NCBI GenBank assembly: GCA_024397995.1
Contig: CP073746.1
Span: 2,108,001-2,172,000 of the forward strand
Reading direction: 5' to 3'
Source of the DNA: a bacterium SCSIO 12827
Lineage (GTDB): Bacteria > Pseudomonadota > Alphaproteobacteria > Rhodospirillales > Casp-alpha2
Length of the DNA: 64,000 nucleotides
Shown here: positions 17,469 through 25,932 of the stretch, piece by piece
Numbering within the stretch: position 1 is the stretch's first letter
Layout of the letters: each line of letters starts with the position of its first letter
Made by a program: the position numbers and the translations under genes
The notes under the pieces: model-generated
Databases searched by the model: none
What the model was told of the DNA's origin: nothing
Seen by the model: only the letters and a program-made list of their open reading frames with translations

Positions 17469-18494
17469 ATGCTGCTGCCGACTTCCAAGACCTACACCCA
17501 TGGCGACTTCAAACTGTCCACGGGCGAAACCCTGCCCGACCTGACCGTCGCCTACGAGACCTGGGGCACGCTCAACGCCGCCGGCGACAACGCCATCCTG
17601 GTTTGCCACGGCTACACCAACTTTCCCCACGCCACTGGTGACGCCAGCGGCTGGGCCGTCAACCTGATCGGCCCCGGTAAGGCGGTGGATACGGACAAGT
17701 ACTTCGTCGTCTGCTCCAACATGCTGGGCTCGGCCTACGGCACTTCGGGCCCGGCCTCCACCAATCCGGCGACAGGCAAGCCCTGGGGGCCCGATTTCCC
17801 CGCCTATTCCTGCGCCGACATGGTCGAGGCACAGCGCCTGTTGATCGATCACCTGGGTATCGGGCAGTTAAAGGCCGTCATGGGCTATTCCTACGGCGGG
17901 CATCTGACCTTTCGCTGGGGCGCCACCCATCCGGACCGCATGCGGGCCCTCGTCCCCATCGCCGGCGTCATCAAACGCGCCACCAAGCCCGAGCAAGTGC
18001 AGGCGATCATCGACCGTTACGCCCAATGCCCGGGATGGAACGGGGGCCATTATTACGGCAACGAGATCGCGGGCGGCGTGTTCGACCGCATGGTCGCCGA
18101 CCGGATTGAGCGGCTAACCAACTACGGCATCGGCACCCACCTGGCCGACACGGTGGACGACCCGGCGGAACGCGAACGCATCATCCGCGGGCGCGCCGAA
18201 ACCTGGGCCCGCGAGTTCGACGCCAACTCCCTCTATATCCTCTACCGCGCCGGCATCGGCTCCGACATGACGCCGCTGGCGGGTAACATCAAGGCCCCGC
18301 TGTTGAACGTGCTGGCCGATACGGATAGCGTCGTCGACGTGGCCCTGGGCCAGCCGACGGTGGACCTTCTGAAATCAAAGGGCGTGGATACGGAGTTTCA
18401 TGAGATCAAGACCCGCTACGGCCATGCCGGGCCGATGATCGACGCCGACCTGTGGGCGGACAAGCTGCGGGCGTTCCTCGACCGCACGCCGTAA
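17469..18494 (+). CDS. Alpha/beta hydrolase of the homoserine O-acetyltransferase (MetX) family
   Basis: The protein has 341 residues. It has the MetX-family start (LPDLTVAYETWGTLN), a nucleophile elbow at Ser141 (GYSYGG), an acid in VLADTDSVVD and a late histidine in RYGHAGPMIDADLW. True MetX proteins usually have GGSMGG at the elbow and a longer lid, so homoserine acetylation is likely but not certain; a related acyltransferase or hydrolase is possible. MetY at 22230 and Hom at 32324 supply the steps on either side. No metW follows and no SAM riboswitch is visible upstream. Confidence 0.75.
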   Translation: MLLPTSKTYTHGDFKLSTGETLPDLTVAYETWGTLNAAGDNAILVCHGYTNFPHATGDASGWAVNLIGPGKAVDTDKYFVVCSNMLGSAYGTSGPASTNPATGKPWGPDFPAYSCADMVEAQRLLIDHLGIGQLKAVMGYSYGGHLTFRWGATHPDRMRALVPIAGVIKRATKPEQVQAIIDRYAQCPGWNGGHYYGNEIAGGVFDRMVADRIERLTNYGIGTHLADTVDDPAERERIIRGRAETWAREFDANSLYILYRAGIGSDMTPLAGNIKAPLLNVLADTDSVVDVALGQPTVDLLKSKGVDTEFHEIKTRYGHAGPMIDADLWADKLRAFLDRTP

Positions 18495-18501
18495 GTTAAG
18501 G

Positions 18502-19080
18502 TCACCAGACCTTGGGCTTCTGGCCGGCTTTTTCCATTTCCTCGAACTTGTGCTGCAGGAAGCGCTGGAACGGCTGGTCCTTATAGGCCCCGGCCTTCAC
18601 GTATTCGAACATGGACTGGAAATGGAACGGCTTGAAATAGCCGGGCATGCGCACGACCTCGGTCTCGCCCGCCTTCATTTCCTCGGGCGTCGGCAAGAAC
18701 ACGATGGTCGGCGTGAAGTTGACCCGCCAGCGCCGCGCCAGATCCCGTTCCTCCATGGCCTTGCCGTCCAGGTCCGTGACCTCGCGCGAGCCCCATAGGT
18801 TCAATTGCAGAACCATGAAGTTCTGCTTCACGAAGTCCGAGAGTTCGGGCACCGCGAAGTTCACGGTGTGCATTTCGCGGCAATAGGGGCAGCCCTTCTG
18901 CTCGAAAATCACGGCGACGCGCTTGCCCTGGGCGGCGGCATCGGCCATGTCCTCGGCCAGGATCAGGAAGGTTTCCGCGAACCAGGGCTGCTTGTGCAGG
19001 CCGTCGTCGCCAACCGTGGCGGCACGGGCCGTGCCCGAGATCGCCATTAACACCACCACTGCCGTTAAAAGCCGTCGCAT
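18502..19080 (-). CDS. Periplasmic thioredoxin-like protein (SoxW-type)
   Basis: The 192-residue protein has a signal peptide (1-20, ending ARA) and one thioredoxin fold whose redox motif is CPYC (Cys64, Cys67) in EQKGCPYCREMH, followed by the cis-proline region NFTPTIVFLP. It resembles SoxW and other exported thioredoxin-fold proteins that reduce or isomerise disulfides. The ATG at 19080 gives the signal peptide directly; a longer frame adds nothing recognisable. It lies downstream of the rpsI terminator and is convergent with the MetX-like gene, 7 bp apart. Confidence 0.85.
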   Translation of the reverse strand: MRRLLTAVVVLMAISGTARAATVGDDGLHKQPWFAETFLILAEDMADAAAQGKRVAVIFEQKGCPYCREMHTVNFAVPELSDFVKQNFMVLQLNLWGSREVTDLDGKAMEERDLARRWRVNFTPTIVFLPTPEEMKAGETEVVRMPGYFKPFHFQSMFEYVKAGAYKDQPFQRFLQHKFEEMEKAGQKPKVW

Positions 19081-19146
19081 GTCCTGTCCTCCCGTCGTTG
19101 GGCGAACCAGTATAGCGCGAAAGCCCGCTGCCTGACAGCGAACACG

Positions 19147-19175
19147 AAAAAGGCCGCTGCCCAATGGCAGCGGCC
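19147..19175 (-). terminator. Terminator of the rplM-rpsI operon
   Basis: On the minus strand a perfect 10-bp stem (GGCCGCTGCC/GGCAGCGGCC) with a 4-nt loop is followed by TTTTT. It starts 27 bp after the rpsI stop codon. Confidence 0.93.
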
Positions 19176-19202
19176 CTTCTCGACCAAAATCAAAATCTTG
19201 GC

Positions 19203-19685
19203 TTATCGTTTCGAGAACTGGAAGCTACGACGGGCCTTGCGGCGGCCGAACTTCTTACGCTCGACGGCGCGGCTGTCACGGGTCAGGAACCCGCCCGCCT
19301 TCAGCTTGCCGCGCAGGGTCGGCTCGAAATAGGTCAGCGCACGGGAAATGCCGTGGCGCACGGCGCCGGCCTGGCCCGAAAGCCCGCCGCCCTTGACCGT
19401 GCACATGACGTCGTACTGGCCCAGGCGCTCGACCGTTTCGAACGGCTGCTTGATCATCATCTGCAGCACGGGGCGCGCGAAATAGAGCGCGGCGTCCCGG
19501 CCGTTGACGGTGATCTTGCCCGGTCCCGGCTTGATCCACACGCGGGCGACGGCGTCCTTGCGGCGGCCCGTGGCGTAGGAGCGGCCGTGTTCGTCGATCA
19601 CCGGCTCCGCAGGGGCCGTGTCTTCGACGTCCGGAGCACCCGTCAGTTCCTTGAGGTCCTCAAGCGTTTTCACATCTTCGGACAT
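19203..19685 (-). CDS. rpsI: 30S ribosomal protein S9
   Basis: S9 of 160 residues. The conserved core runs from about residue 35 ([18 protein letters not shown]) to the basic C-terminal tail ending FSKR, which reaches the decoding site, as in all S9 proteins. An acidic N-terminal extension of about 33 residues is common in alphaproteobacteria. It follows rplM with a 3-bp gap and ends at a strong terminator. Confidence 0.98.
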   Translation of the reverse strand: MSEDVKTLEDLKELTGAPDVEDTAPAEPVIDEHGRSYATGRRKDAVARVWIKPGPGKITVNGRDAALYFARPVLQMMIKQPFETVERLGQYDVMCTVKGGGLSGQAGAVRHGISRALTYFEPTLRGKLKAGGFLTRDSRAVERKKFGRRKARRSFQFSKR

Positions 19686-19688
19686 GGA

Positions 19689-20153
19689 TTAGGCGCTCCT
19701 TTTGTTCTTCGGGTTCATGGATGCAACGTCCAGAACCTGCGGCTGCTGGCCGGCATGGGGATGCTCGGAGCCCGCATAGACATGCAGCTTACGCATCTGT
19801 TCGCGGCCCAGCGGGTTGCGCGTAACCATGCGCTCGACGGCCTTGATGACAACGCGCTCGGGATGGGCGCCGCCCAGGATGCCGCCGGCCGTGCGGGTCT
19901 TGATGCCGCCCGGATGGCCCGTGTGGTAATGGTACTTCTTGTCCGCCAGCTTGTTGCCGGTCAGACGCACCTTGTCGGCATTGATGACGATGATGTGGTC
20001 GCCGCAATCGATATGCGGGGTATACATCGGCTTGTGCTTGCCGCGCAGGCGAGAGGCGATGACCGACGCCAGACGACCGAGGACAAGACCTTCGGCATCG
20101 ACGACGAACCAACCCTTTTCGACTTCCGTCGGTTTCGCGGAATAGGTTTTCAT
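19689..20153 (-). CDS. rplM: 50S ribosomal protein L13
   Basis: L13 of 154 residues, an early-assembly large-subunit protein. It begins [20 protein letters not shown] and contains the family core [20 protein letters not shown] and [11 protein letters not shown]. The start at 20153 has AAGGAA 10 bp upstream; the open frame further upstream is not L13-like. It is the first gene of the rplM-rpsI operon. Confidence 0.98.
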   Translation of the reverse strand: MKTYSAKPTEVEKGWFVVDAEGLVLGRLASVIASRLRGKHKPMYTPHIDCGDHIIVINADKVRLTGNKLADKKYHYHTGHPGGIKTRTAGGILGGAHPERVVIKAVERMVTRNPLGREQMRKLHVYAGSEHPHAGQQPQVLDVASMNPKNKRSA

Positions 20154-20293
20154 CGGTTCACGTTCCTTAAAAGCTTTCGCGGCCCGATCCCCAGGCAAAA
20201 CGCGCACAGGGAGGGCCGAAGGCGGCGGAATATGCCACACAAGAGCGGGAAGTCAAGCGGAAAACTGCAACAATTTCCGTCGCTTACACACGC

Positions 20294-20307
20294 GGTATTA
20301 TAATACC
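20294..20307 (-). promoter_or_regulatory. Candidate promoter palindrome upstream of rplM
   Basis: GGTATTATAATACC is a perfect 14-bp palindrome containing TATAAT, in an AT-rich pocket about 140 bp upstream of rplM and just after the thioesterase stop. It could be the -10 region of the ribosomal operon promoter. The matching -35 (CTGATT, 16 bp away) is weak. Confidence 0.4.
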
Positions 20308-20320
20308 TTATTGTTTGGAA

Positions 20321-20740
20321 TCAGCTCTTTGGCGGAATTGAATAGGTCCCGGTCATATGCGCGACGGCGGCATCGAAGCCGTCGGAGTGCACGGTCACTT
20401 CCATGACTGCGAGCCGCTTGCCGAGTTTCAGCACTGAAGCCTCGGCGATCAGGTCGGCGGGTTCCGGCCGGTGCAGGAAATTGGCGTTGAAACTGGTGGT
20501 GACGGCCAGTTTCACGGGGCCTATGCGGCCCAGCAGGGCCGCGTACATGGCCGCGTCCGCCAAGGCCATCATGGCCGGGCCCGACACGGTGCCGCCGGGG
20601 CGCAATTGCCGTTCACCCGCCGGCATGCGCAACACCGCCGTGCCCTCCCCGATGGCGTCGGCGCGCATGCCGACCTCATGGGCGAAGGGAATTTCCTGTT
20701 CCAGGATACGGTTGAAATCTTCTGCGGTGATTTCCGGCAT
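20321..20740 (-). CDS. PaaI-type hotdog thioesterase
   Basis: The 139-residue hotdog protein has the PaaI signature: RPGGTVSGPAMMALADAAMYAALLG, with the Asp in the long helix, and a later TTSFNANFLHRPEPADLIAEA strand pair. Members hydrolyse acyl- or aryl-CoA thioesters in catabolic pathways. It is divergent from an enoyl-CoA hydratase-like gene, with a LiuR-like palindrome in the gap, which suggests a joint role in acyl-CoA turnover. Confidence 0.87.
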   Translation of the reverse strand: MPEITAEDFNRILEQEIPFAHEVGMRADAIGEGTAVLRMPAGERQLRPGGTVSGPAMMALADAAMYAALLGRIGPVKLAVTTSFNANFLHRPEPADLIAEASVLKLGKRLAVMEVTVHSDGFDAAVAHMTGTYSIPPKS

Positions 20741-20781
20741 GGCGTGGGCTCCGGGCTGAAATGAAGGAAATGCGACCGTAA

Positions 20782-20797
20782 TTTACGTTAACGTAAA
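20782..20797. promoter_or_regulatory. 16-bp perfect palindrome, LiuR-like operator
   Basis: TTTACGTTAACGTAAA reads the same on both strands and sits between the divergent thioesterase and enoyl-CoA hydratase-like genes. It closely resembles the ACGT-based operator described for MerR-family LiuR regulators of branched-chain amino acid and acyl-CoA catabolism. That match is from memory. No regulator gene of this family is in the window. Confidence 0.6.
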
Positions 20798-20882
20798 CGT
20801 CAATTGAGGGTCCGGCACGCCGGCCCCGCTTGCCATCCCCGGCCACCGGGCCGTAGAAACAAAGGCGGAGGAAACATCGCCT

Positions 20883-21713
20883 ATGACCGATTCTGCCAAC
20901 CAAGGCGCCAACGAGGCCCTGCTTCTGCGCGACGACCGCGACGGCGTCGCGACCCTGACTCTCAACCGGCCGGACAAGTTCAACGCGCTCTCGACCGAAT
21001 TGATGGGTGCGATCCAGGACCAGCTGGACGCCCTGATGGACGACCGGTCGGTCAAGGTCGTGGTCATCGCCGCCAACGGCCGCGCCTTCTGCGCCGGGCA
21101 TGACCTTCAGGAAATGAAGGCCATGGACGGCCGCGCACCGCTGGAAGCCCTGTTCAAGCAATGCTCGCGCATGATGACGTCACTCACCCGCATTCCGCAG
21201 CCGGTGATCGCGCGGGTCCACGGGGTCGCCGCGGCAGCGGGCTGCCAACTGGTCGCGCAATGTGACCTTGCCGTCGCCGCCGAGGGCGTGCGGTTTTCGA
21301 CCTCGGGCATCAATCTGGGGCTGTTCTGCTCCACCCCCATGGTGGCGGTGACCCGAAATCTGCCGCGTAAACAGGCGCTGGAACTTCTTTTTACCGGTGA
21401 TTTCATTGATGCCGAAACGGCGCGGCAATACGGCCTGATCAACCGAGTGGTGCCGGCGGATAGGCTCGACCGCGCCACGGACGACCTCGCCCGCACCATC
21501 GCCGACAAGTCGCCCCGCGCCATCCAGTTCGGCAAGGAGCTGTTCTACAAGCAGATCGAGGAAGGGCTTGAGGCCGCCTACGACCTTGCCACCGAAACCA
21601 TTGTTCAGAACATGCTGCATCCGGACGCCCAGGGCGGCGTCGGCGCCTTTCTGGACAAACAGCCCATGCCTGCATGGCAAGACCCGTCGAAGGACCCTAA
21701 GGACACACCATGA
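20883..21713 (+). CDS. Enoyl-CoA hydratase/isomerase family protein, ECHDC3-like, lacking the usual glutamates
   Basis: The crotonase-fold protein has 276 residues, with LNRPDKFNALS near residue 28 and the oxyanion-hole segment AFCAGHDLQEM near residue 68. At the places where enoyl-CoA hydratase has its two catalytic glutamates, this protein has a glutamine (GCQLVAQCD) and no acid (FSTSGINLGLFCS). It resembles the ECHDC3-type branch of the family. A normal hydration reaction is therefore doubtful; an isomerase, hydrolase or binding role is possible. It overlaps the next gene by ATGA. Confidence 0.8.
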   Translation: MTDSANQGANEALLLRDDRDGVATLTLNRPDKFNALSTELMGAIQDQLDALMDDRSVKVVVIAANGRAFCAGHDLQEMKAMDGRAPLEALFKQCSRMMTSLTRIPQPVIARVHGVAAAAGCQLVAQCDLAVAAEGVRFSTSGINLGLFCSTPMVAVTRNLPRKQALELLFTGDFIDAETARQYGLINRVVPADRLDRATDDLARTIADKSPRAIQFGKELFYKQIEEGLEAAYDLATETIVQNMLHPDAQGGVGAFLDKQPMPAWQDPSKDPKDTP

Positions 21714-22225
21714 GCCAGCCCGCCGAAACACCGCCCCCGCCCCTCCATTACGACGACGTCCTGGTCGCGGGCGTGCTGAAGAACGTGCGCACCATCGCCA
21801 TGGTCGGCGCCTCGCCCAATTGGGTGCGGCCGTCCAACTTCGCCATGAAATACCTGTTGGGCAAGGGCTACACCGTCATCCCCATCAATCCGGGTCATGC
21901 GGGCAAGGAGATCTGGGACCAGAAAGTCTTCGCCGAACTGGGCGAGGTGCCCGGCCCCGTCGACATGGTCGACGTGTTCCGCGCGTCCAAGGACGCGGGC
22001 GGCATCATCGACCGCGCCATTGAATTAAAGGACGCCAAAGGCATCAAGGTCGTCTGGCTGCAACTGGGTGTGCGCGACGATGCGGCGGCGGTGCGGGCCG
22101 AAGCCGCCGGCCTGACCGTCATCATGGACCGCTGCCCCAAGATCGAATACGGGCGGCTGTTCGGCGAACTGGGCTGGTGCGGCGTCAATTCCGGCGTCAT
22201 TTCCGCCAAGCGGCCGAAGCGCTGA
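21710..22225 (+). CDS. CoA-binding domain protein (YccU-like)
   Basis: This 171-residue protein is a single Rossmann-type CoA-binding domain: RTIAMVGASPNWVRPSNFAMKYLL near residue 27 and VIPINPGHAGKEIWDQKVF, then VWLQLGVRDDAAA and the late MDRCPKIEYGRL with its conserved Cys. The family is homologous to the CoA-ligase domain of succinyl-CoA synthetase but lacks the catalytic parts. Its start overlaps the stop of the enoyl-CoA hydratase-like gene (ATGA), and metY follows after 4 bp, so the three are probably one operon. Confidence 0.88.
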   Translation: MSQPAETPPPPLHYDDVLVAGVLKNVRTIAMVGASPNWVRPSNFAMKYLLGKGYTVIPINPGHAGKEIWDQKVFAELGEVPGPVDMVDVFRASKDAGGIIDRAIELKDAKGIKVVWLQLGVRDDAAAVRAEAAGLTVIMDRCPKIEYGRLFGELGWCGVNSGVISAKRPKR

Positions 22226-22229
22226 TCCG

Positions 22230-23540
22230 ATGGCAGATAAAAAAACCGCCCCGGACGGCCCCTATGAATTCGGGTTCGAGACCCGCTCCATCCACGCCGG
22301 TGCCCGCCCCGACGCGGAAACCGGGGCGCGGGTCACGCCGATCCATCAGAACACGTCTTATGTGTTCGAAAGTGCGGAGCACGCGGCCGACCTGTTCAAC
22401 CTGCAGACCTTCGGCTTCATCTATTCCCGGCTGACCAACCCCACCGTGTCGGTGCTGGAGGAACGCCTCGCCAATCTGGAGGGCGGGCGCGCCGCCGTCT
22501 GCGCCGCCTCGGGCCATGCGGCGCAGTTCCTCGCCATGTTCACCCTGCTGGAGCCGGGCGACAGCTTCATCGCGTCGAAGAACCTCTACGGCGGCTCCAT
22601 CACCCAATTCGGCCATTCGTTCAAGAAACTCGGCTGGACCTGCCATTTCGTCGATCCGACGCCGGAGGAGTTCCAACGCGCCCTCGCCGCGCATCCCGAC
22701 GCCAAGTGCTTCTTCCTCGAAGCCCTCGCCAATCCGGGCGGGCTCGTCGTCGATCTGGAGCCGATCGCCGAGATCGCCCATGCGGCGGGCATCCCGCTCA
22801 TCGTCGACAACACGCTGGCGACCCCCTACCTGCTGCGCCCCTTCGACTGGGGGGCCGACATCGTCGTTCATTCGACGACCAAGTTCCTGTCGGGCCATGC
22901 CAATTCCATGGGCGGGGCGGTGATCGAATCAGGCAAGTTCGACTGGGCGGCGTCCGGCAAGTTCCCCGGCATGTGCACGCCTGACCCGGCCTATCACGGC
23001 CTCACGTTCTACGAGACCTTCGGTGACTTCGGCTTCACCATGAAGGCGCGGACCGTGGCGTTGCGCGACTTCGGCCCCGCCATGGCGCCGATGAACGCCT
23101 TCCTGACCATCACGGGGACGGAAACCCTGGCGCTGCGCATGGACCGCCACGTTCAGAACGCCCAGGCCGTGGCGGAATTCCTCGAAGGCCATCCCGCCGT
23201 CTCCTGGGTGTCCTACGCCGGCCTGAAATCCAGCCCCTGGCACGCGCTCGCAAAGAAATACCTGCCGAAGGGGGCCGGATCCGTGTTCACCTTCGGGCTC
23301 AAGGGCGGTTATGAGGCCGGGATCAAATGCGTGGAAACGGTGGAACTGTTCTCCCACCTTGCCAACGTGGGCGACACGCGGTCGCTGATCATCCACCCTG
23401 CCTCGACCACCCACCGGCAGTTGTCGGAAGAGCAGCAGATCGCCGCCGGCGCCGGGCCGGACGTGGTGCGGCTCTCCATCGGCCTGGAAACGGCGGATGA
23501 TCTGATCCGGGATTTGGATAGGGCGCTGAGCGCCGCCTAG
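22230..23540 (+). CDS. metY: O-acetylhomoserine sulfhydrylase (MetY)
   Basis: The 436-residue PLP enzyme belongs to the Cys/Met metabolism family. Landmarks are TRSIHAGARPDAETGARVTPIHQ at the start, IYSRLTNPTVSVLEERLA near residue 71, the PLP lysine in HSTTKFLSGHA near residue 216, and THRQLSEEQ-AAG near the end. The length and LFNLQTFGFIYSR point to MetY, which makes homocysteine from O-acetylhomoserine and sulfide, rather than the shorter MetB/MetC/MetZ. A MetX-like protein 3.7 kb upstream could supply the substrate. It is the last gene of a probable three-gene operon. Confidence 0.9.
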   Translation: MADKKTAPDGPYEFGFETRSIHAGARPDAETGARVTPIHQNTSYVFESAEHAADLFNLQTFGFIYSRLTNPTVSVLEERLANLEGGRAAVCAASGHAAQFLAMFTLLEPGDSFIASKNLYGGSITQFGHSFKKLGWTCHFVDPTPEEFQRALAAHPDAKCFFLEALANPGGLVVDLEPIAEIAHAAGIPLIVDNTLATPYLLRPFDWGADIVVHSTTKFLSGHANSMGGAVIESGKFDWAASGKFPGMCTPDPAYHGLTFYETFGDFGFTMKARTVALRDFGPAMAPMNAFLTITGTETLALRMDRHVQNAQAVAEFLEGHPAVSWVSYAGLKSSPWHALAKKYLPKGAGSVFTFGLKGGYEAGIKCVETVELFSHLANVGDTRSLIIHPASTTHRQLSEEQQIAAGAGPDVVRLSIGLETADDLIRDLDRALSAA

Positions 23541-23546
23541 CAGCCC

Positions 23547-23951
23547 TTAGACGTAGTTGGACACTTCCACCAGATTGCCGTCCGGGTCGCGGAAGTAGAT
23601 GGAGTTCAACTCGCCCAGGGCGCCCGTGCGCTTGGACGGCTTGACCTCGATCTCGATGCCCAGGCCTTCCAGATGCGCCATGACGTCGGCGATCGGGGTT
23701 TCGGTGATCAGGCAGAAGTCCCCCGCCCCGGTCACCGGGTTCACGCCCTTGGGCTCGTAGGGGCTCGGGTACGGGTGCAGGTTGATCTTGTTGCGCCCGA
23801 ACAGCAGGGCCGTGCGGATGTCGCCGGGCCGGGCTTCAAAGTCTTCCCGCGTCATGCCCAGCGCCTTTCCATAAAACTCGCAGGTCTTGTCCACGTCGGC
23901 GACGGTGAGGACGAAATGGTCGATGCGGTCGATCTGGAACGGCGCGGTCAT
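23547..23951 (-). CDS. VOC/glyoxalase-family metalloprotein
   Basis: A vicinal-oxygen-chelate protein of 134 residues with two beta-alpha-beta-beta-beta modules. Likely metal ligands are the first-module His in DHFVLTVADVD, His in KINLHPYP and Glu in DGNLVEVSNY. SIYFRDPDGNLVEV is the standard second-module motif. It resembles the group annotated as virulence or lactoylglutathione-lyase-like VOC proteins; the substrate is unknown. It is convergent with metY, 6 bp apart. Confidence 0.87.
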   Translation of the reverse strand: MTAPFQIDRIDHFVLTVADVDKTCEFYGKALGMTREDFEARPGDIRTALLFGRNKINLHPYPSPYEPKGVNPVTGAGDFCLITETPIADVMAHLEGLGIEIEVKPSKRTGALGELNSIYFRDPDGNLVEVSNYV

Positions 23952-23995
23952 GGGAACTCCCTAACGTTTCTGGTTCTTGACGATGAATGGTTGGA

Positions 23996-24928
23996 TTACT
24001 TGCCGCGCACGGCGGCGACGATTTCCTGGGCGACGCGGTCGGCGTCGTCCGGATCAACCTGGCAGGTGCCCACGGCGGCATGGCCGCCGCCGCCGTACTG
24101 CAACAGCATCGATCCGACGTTGGCCTTGTTGCCGCGGTCGAGGATCGACTTGCCGACCGCGATCTCGACCCGGCCGCGGTCCGGCAGGTTGGTGAGATGG
24201 ACCGAGATGTCGCATTCGGGATAGAGCGCATAGACCAGGAAGCGGTTGACCGTATAGAGCGTGTCCTCGCCCCGCAGGTCGACCTTGACCACGTTGTCCG
24301 TGACCTCGGCGCAGCGCTTGATCTGCATTTCGGCGAATTCCTCGTTCAGGATGTAGGTGCGCACACGCTCCGCCACGTCGGGGATCTGCAGGATTTCCTC
24401 GACCGGGTGATGGCGGCAATAGGTCATCATGTCGATCATCAACTGTTCTTCAGAGATCGCGAAATCGCGCAGGCGCGACAGCCCCGTGCGCCCGTCGAGG
24501 ATGAAGTTGAGCAGCGTATAGCCGTCGGGGGCGAGGATTTCCTCTTCCGTGAACTGGGCAGCATCGGCCTTGTCCACCGCGTCGATCAGGGCCGGGTCGA
24601 CCAGGGGAAAGGTGTCCTTGCCGCCGTAATGATCATAGACCACCCGCGCCGCCGAGGGCGCCTTGGGATCGATGATATGGTTTTCCATGGGACCGACGCG
24701 TTCCGATTCGGATACGTGATGGTCGAAACACAGATGCACGCCCGGCACGTAAGGCAGGTTGGTGGTGATATCCTCGCGGGAGACCTCGATCTTGCCGTGC
24801 TGCATGTCGCGGGGATGGGCGAACATGACCGTGTCGATCATGTCCTGCTCCATGAACAGGGCGCCGCAGACGACGCCGTCGAAATCGGGCCGGGTAATCA
24901 GCCGGTAGGATCCGGTGTCCGCGCTCAT
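23996..24928 (-). CDS. DHH-family phosphoesterase (exopolyphosphatase-related)
   Basis: The protein has 310 residues and the DHH/DHHA1 architecture. Manganese-binding motifs are RPDFDGVVCGA near residue 12 and CFDHHVSES near residue 77; a DAVDKADAAQF block follows, and a DHHA1-type GGGGHAAVGTC ends the protein. Relatives cleave short RNA, cyclic dinucleotides or pyrophosphate-type bonds, and the substrate here cannot be named. The ATG at 24928 follows GAGGAA; a longer frame reaches 25021 without a ribosome site. Confidence 0.85.
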   Translation of the reverse strand: MSADTGSYRLITRPDFDGVVCGALFMEQDMIDTVMFAHPRDMQHGKIEVSREDITTNLPYVPGVHLCFDHHVSESERVGPMENHIIDPKAPSAARVVYDHYGGKDTFPLVDPALIDAVDKADAAQFTEEEILAPDGYTLLNFILDGRTGLSRLRDFAISEEQLMIDMMTYCRHHPVEEILQIPDVAERVRTYILNEEFAEMQIKRCAEVTDNVVKVDLRGEDTLYTVNRFLVYALYPECDISVHLTNLPDRGRVEIAVGKSILDRGNKANVGSMLLQYGGGGHAAVGTCQVDPDDADRVAQEIVAAVRGK

Positions 24929-25111
24929 GCCTGTTTCCTCGCCCGTTTCGGTGCGCGTTTCATTGCCTCGAAGGTACCGCCTAAGTTCAGCACATTGCAA
25001 TATGAACCGGGGACAGCCCAATCATGCGGATCGGCGTGCCAGCGCCCCCGGTGATGTGCTATAGCAGGCGCCGAGACGCGACGCCGCGCCACAGACGAAG
25101 GGACAAAGGCC

Positions 25112-25498
25112 ATGGCCAACCACGACGATCACGATCATCACCATCACGGGCATGTCCACGGCCCCGATTGCGGCCACGACCACAGCCATGACCACGGCGA
25201 CGATGACCATACGCTCAGCGTGCAAATCGCCAATCAGATCATCAACGTCGCCAACACGCGCCTGGAAAGCGGCCTGCAGCCCGAGGTTATCGCCGAAGGC
25301 CTGCGTCACGCGGCGGCCAACTTCTCCGCCTTCGTCGCCCAGCATACGGACCCGGAAGCCATCGCCGAAGGCCATATCACCGAAGAATTTCACCACATGC
25401 TGGAATACTACGCCCAGGTCCATGGCAGACAGCATGAACAGCCCAAGCCGGCGGCCGGCCTGCATCAGCTGATCAATCAGGTGAAGGACGAGTTCTAA
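25112..25498 (+). CDS. Small protein with a histidine-rich N terminus
   Basis: The protein has 128 residues. Residues 4-33 hold about 14 His and 9 Asp plus one Cys, in runs such as HDHHHHGHVHG and HDHSHDH, a typical nickel, zinc or copper chelating tail. Residues 35-128 form a compact acidic helical domain (LSVQIANQIINVANTRLESG, then EEFHHMLEYYAQ) that I recall only as a DUF5076-type alphaproteobacterial protein. No signal peptide, so it is cytosolic. It may buffer or deliver a metal, by composition only. It is divergent from the DHH phosphoesterase gene. Confidence 0.75.
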   Translation: MANHDDHDHHHHGHVHGPDCGHDHSHDHGDDDHTLSVQIANQIINVANTRLESGLQPEVIAEGLRHAAANFSAFVAQHTDPEAIAEGHITEEFHHMLEYYAQVHGRQHEQPKPAAGLHQLINQVKDEF

Positions 25499-25540
25499 CC
25501 GGAAATTCCAGAACTTGCGCTTTGTGAAATTGCACGTCTT

Positions 25541-25906
25541 ATGCAAGAATTTACAATGTGCAGCTTGGTTTCCAGATCGCTTCTGACGCTGACCGCCGCC
25601 ATTATGCTGGTGTTTTCCTTGGTTGCGGCCACCCCATCACCTGCCCCCGCCTCGGACAAGCCTTTTATCGCGACACAGGGCGTCGACATTCTTCTGTCGT
25701 CATTGGAAAAGCACACGGCCTGCCTGCCTTCGTCGTCCAAGGCATCTGACGGCACGCGCACCGTGCAGATTGCCGCCAAAAGCGGCACGCAATCGAGCCA
25801 GAACATCCGCACATGCTGCTGTCCAACGGCGGCAGGATACTCCTGCTGCAAACAGATGGCCGTGGCCGCCTGTCCGTCGCAGATACCTGGTTGCCTTTGC
25901 CAGTAA
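25541..25906 (+). CDS. Exported cysteine-rich small protein of unknown function
   Basis: The 121-residue protein begins with a hydrophobic signal sequence (to about residue 37) and ends in a 32-residue tail with eight cysteines (CCC, CC, then three single Cys). Six or more are likely to be paired or to bind metal. I recognise no family. The ATG at 25556, five codons later, is an equally good start; neither has a strong ribosome site. It follows the His-rich gene by 42 bp and is convergent with the membrane protein gene, so expression with the His-rich protein is possible. Confidence 0.6.
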   Translation: MQEFTMCSLVSRSLLTLTAAIMLVFSLVAATPSPAPASDKPFIATQGVDILLSSLEKHTACLPSSSKASDGTRTVQIAAKSGTQSSQNIRTCCCPTAAGYSCCKQMAVAACPSQIPGCLCQ

Positions 25907-25932
25907 GCTCCCTCGTCGCCTAGCCTGCGGGC

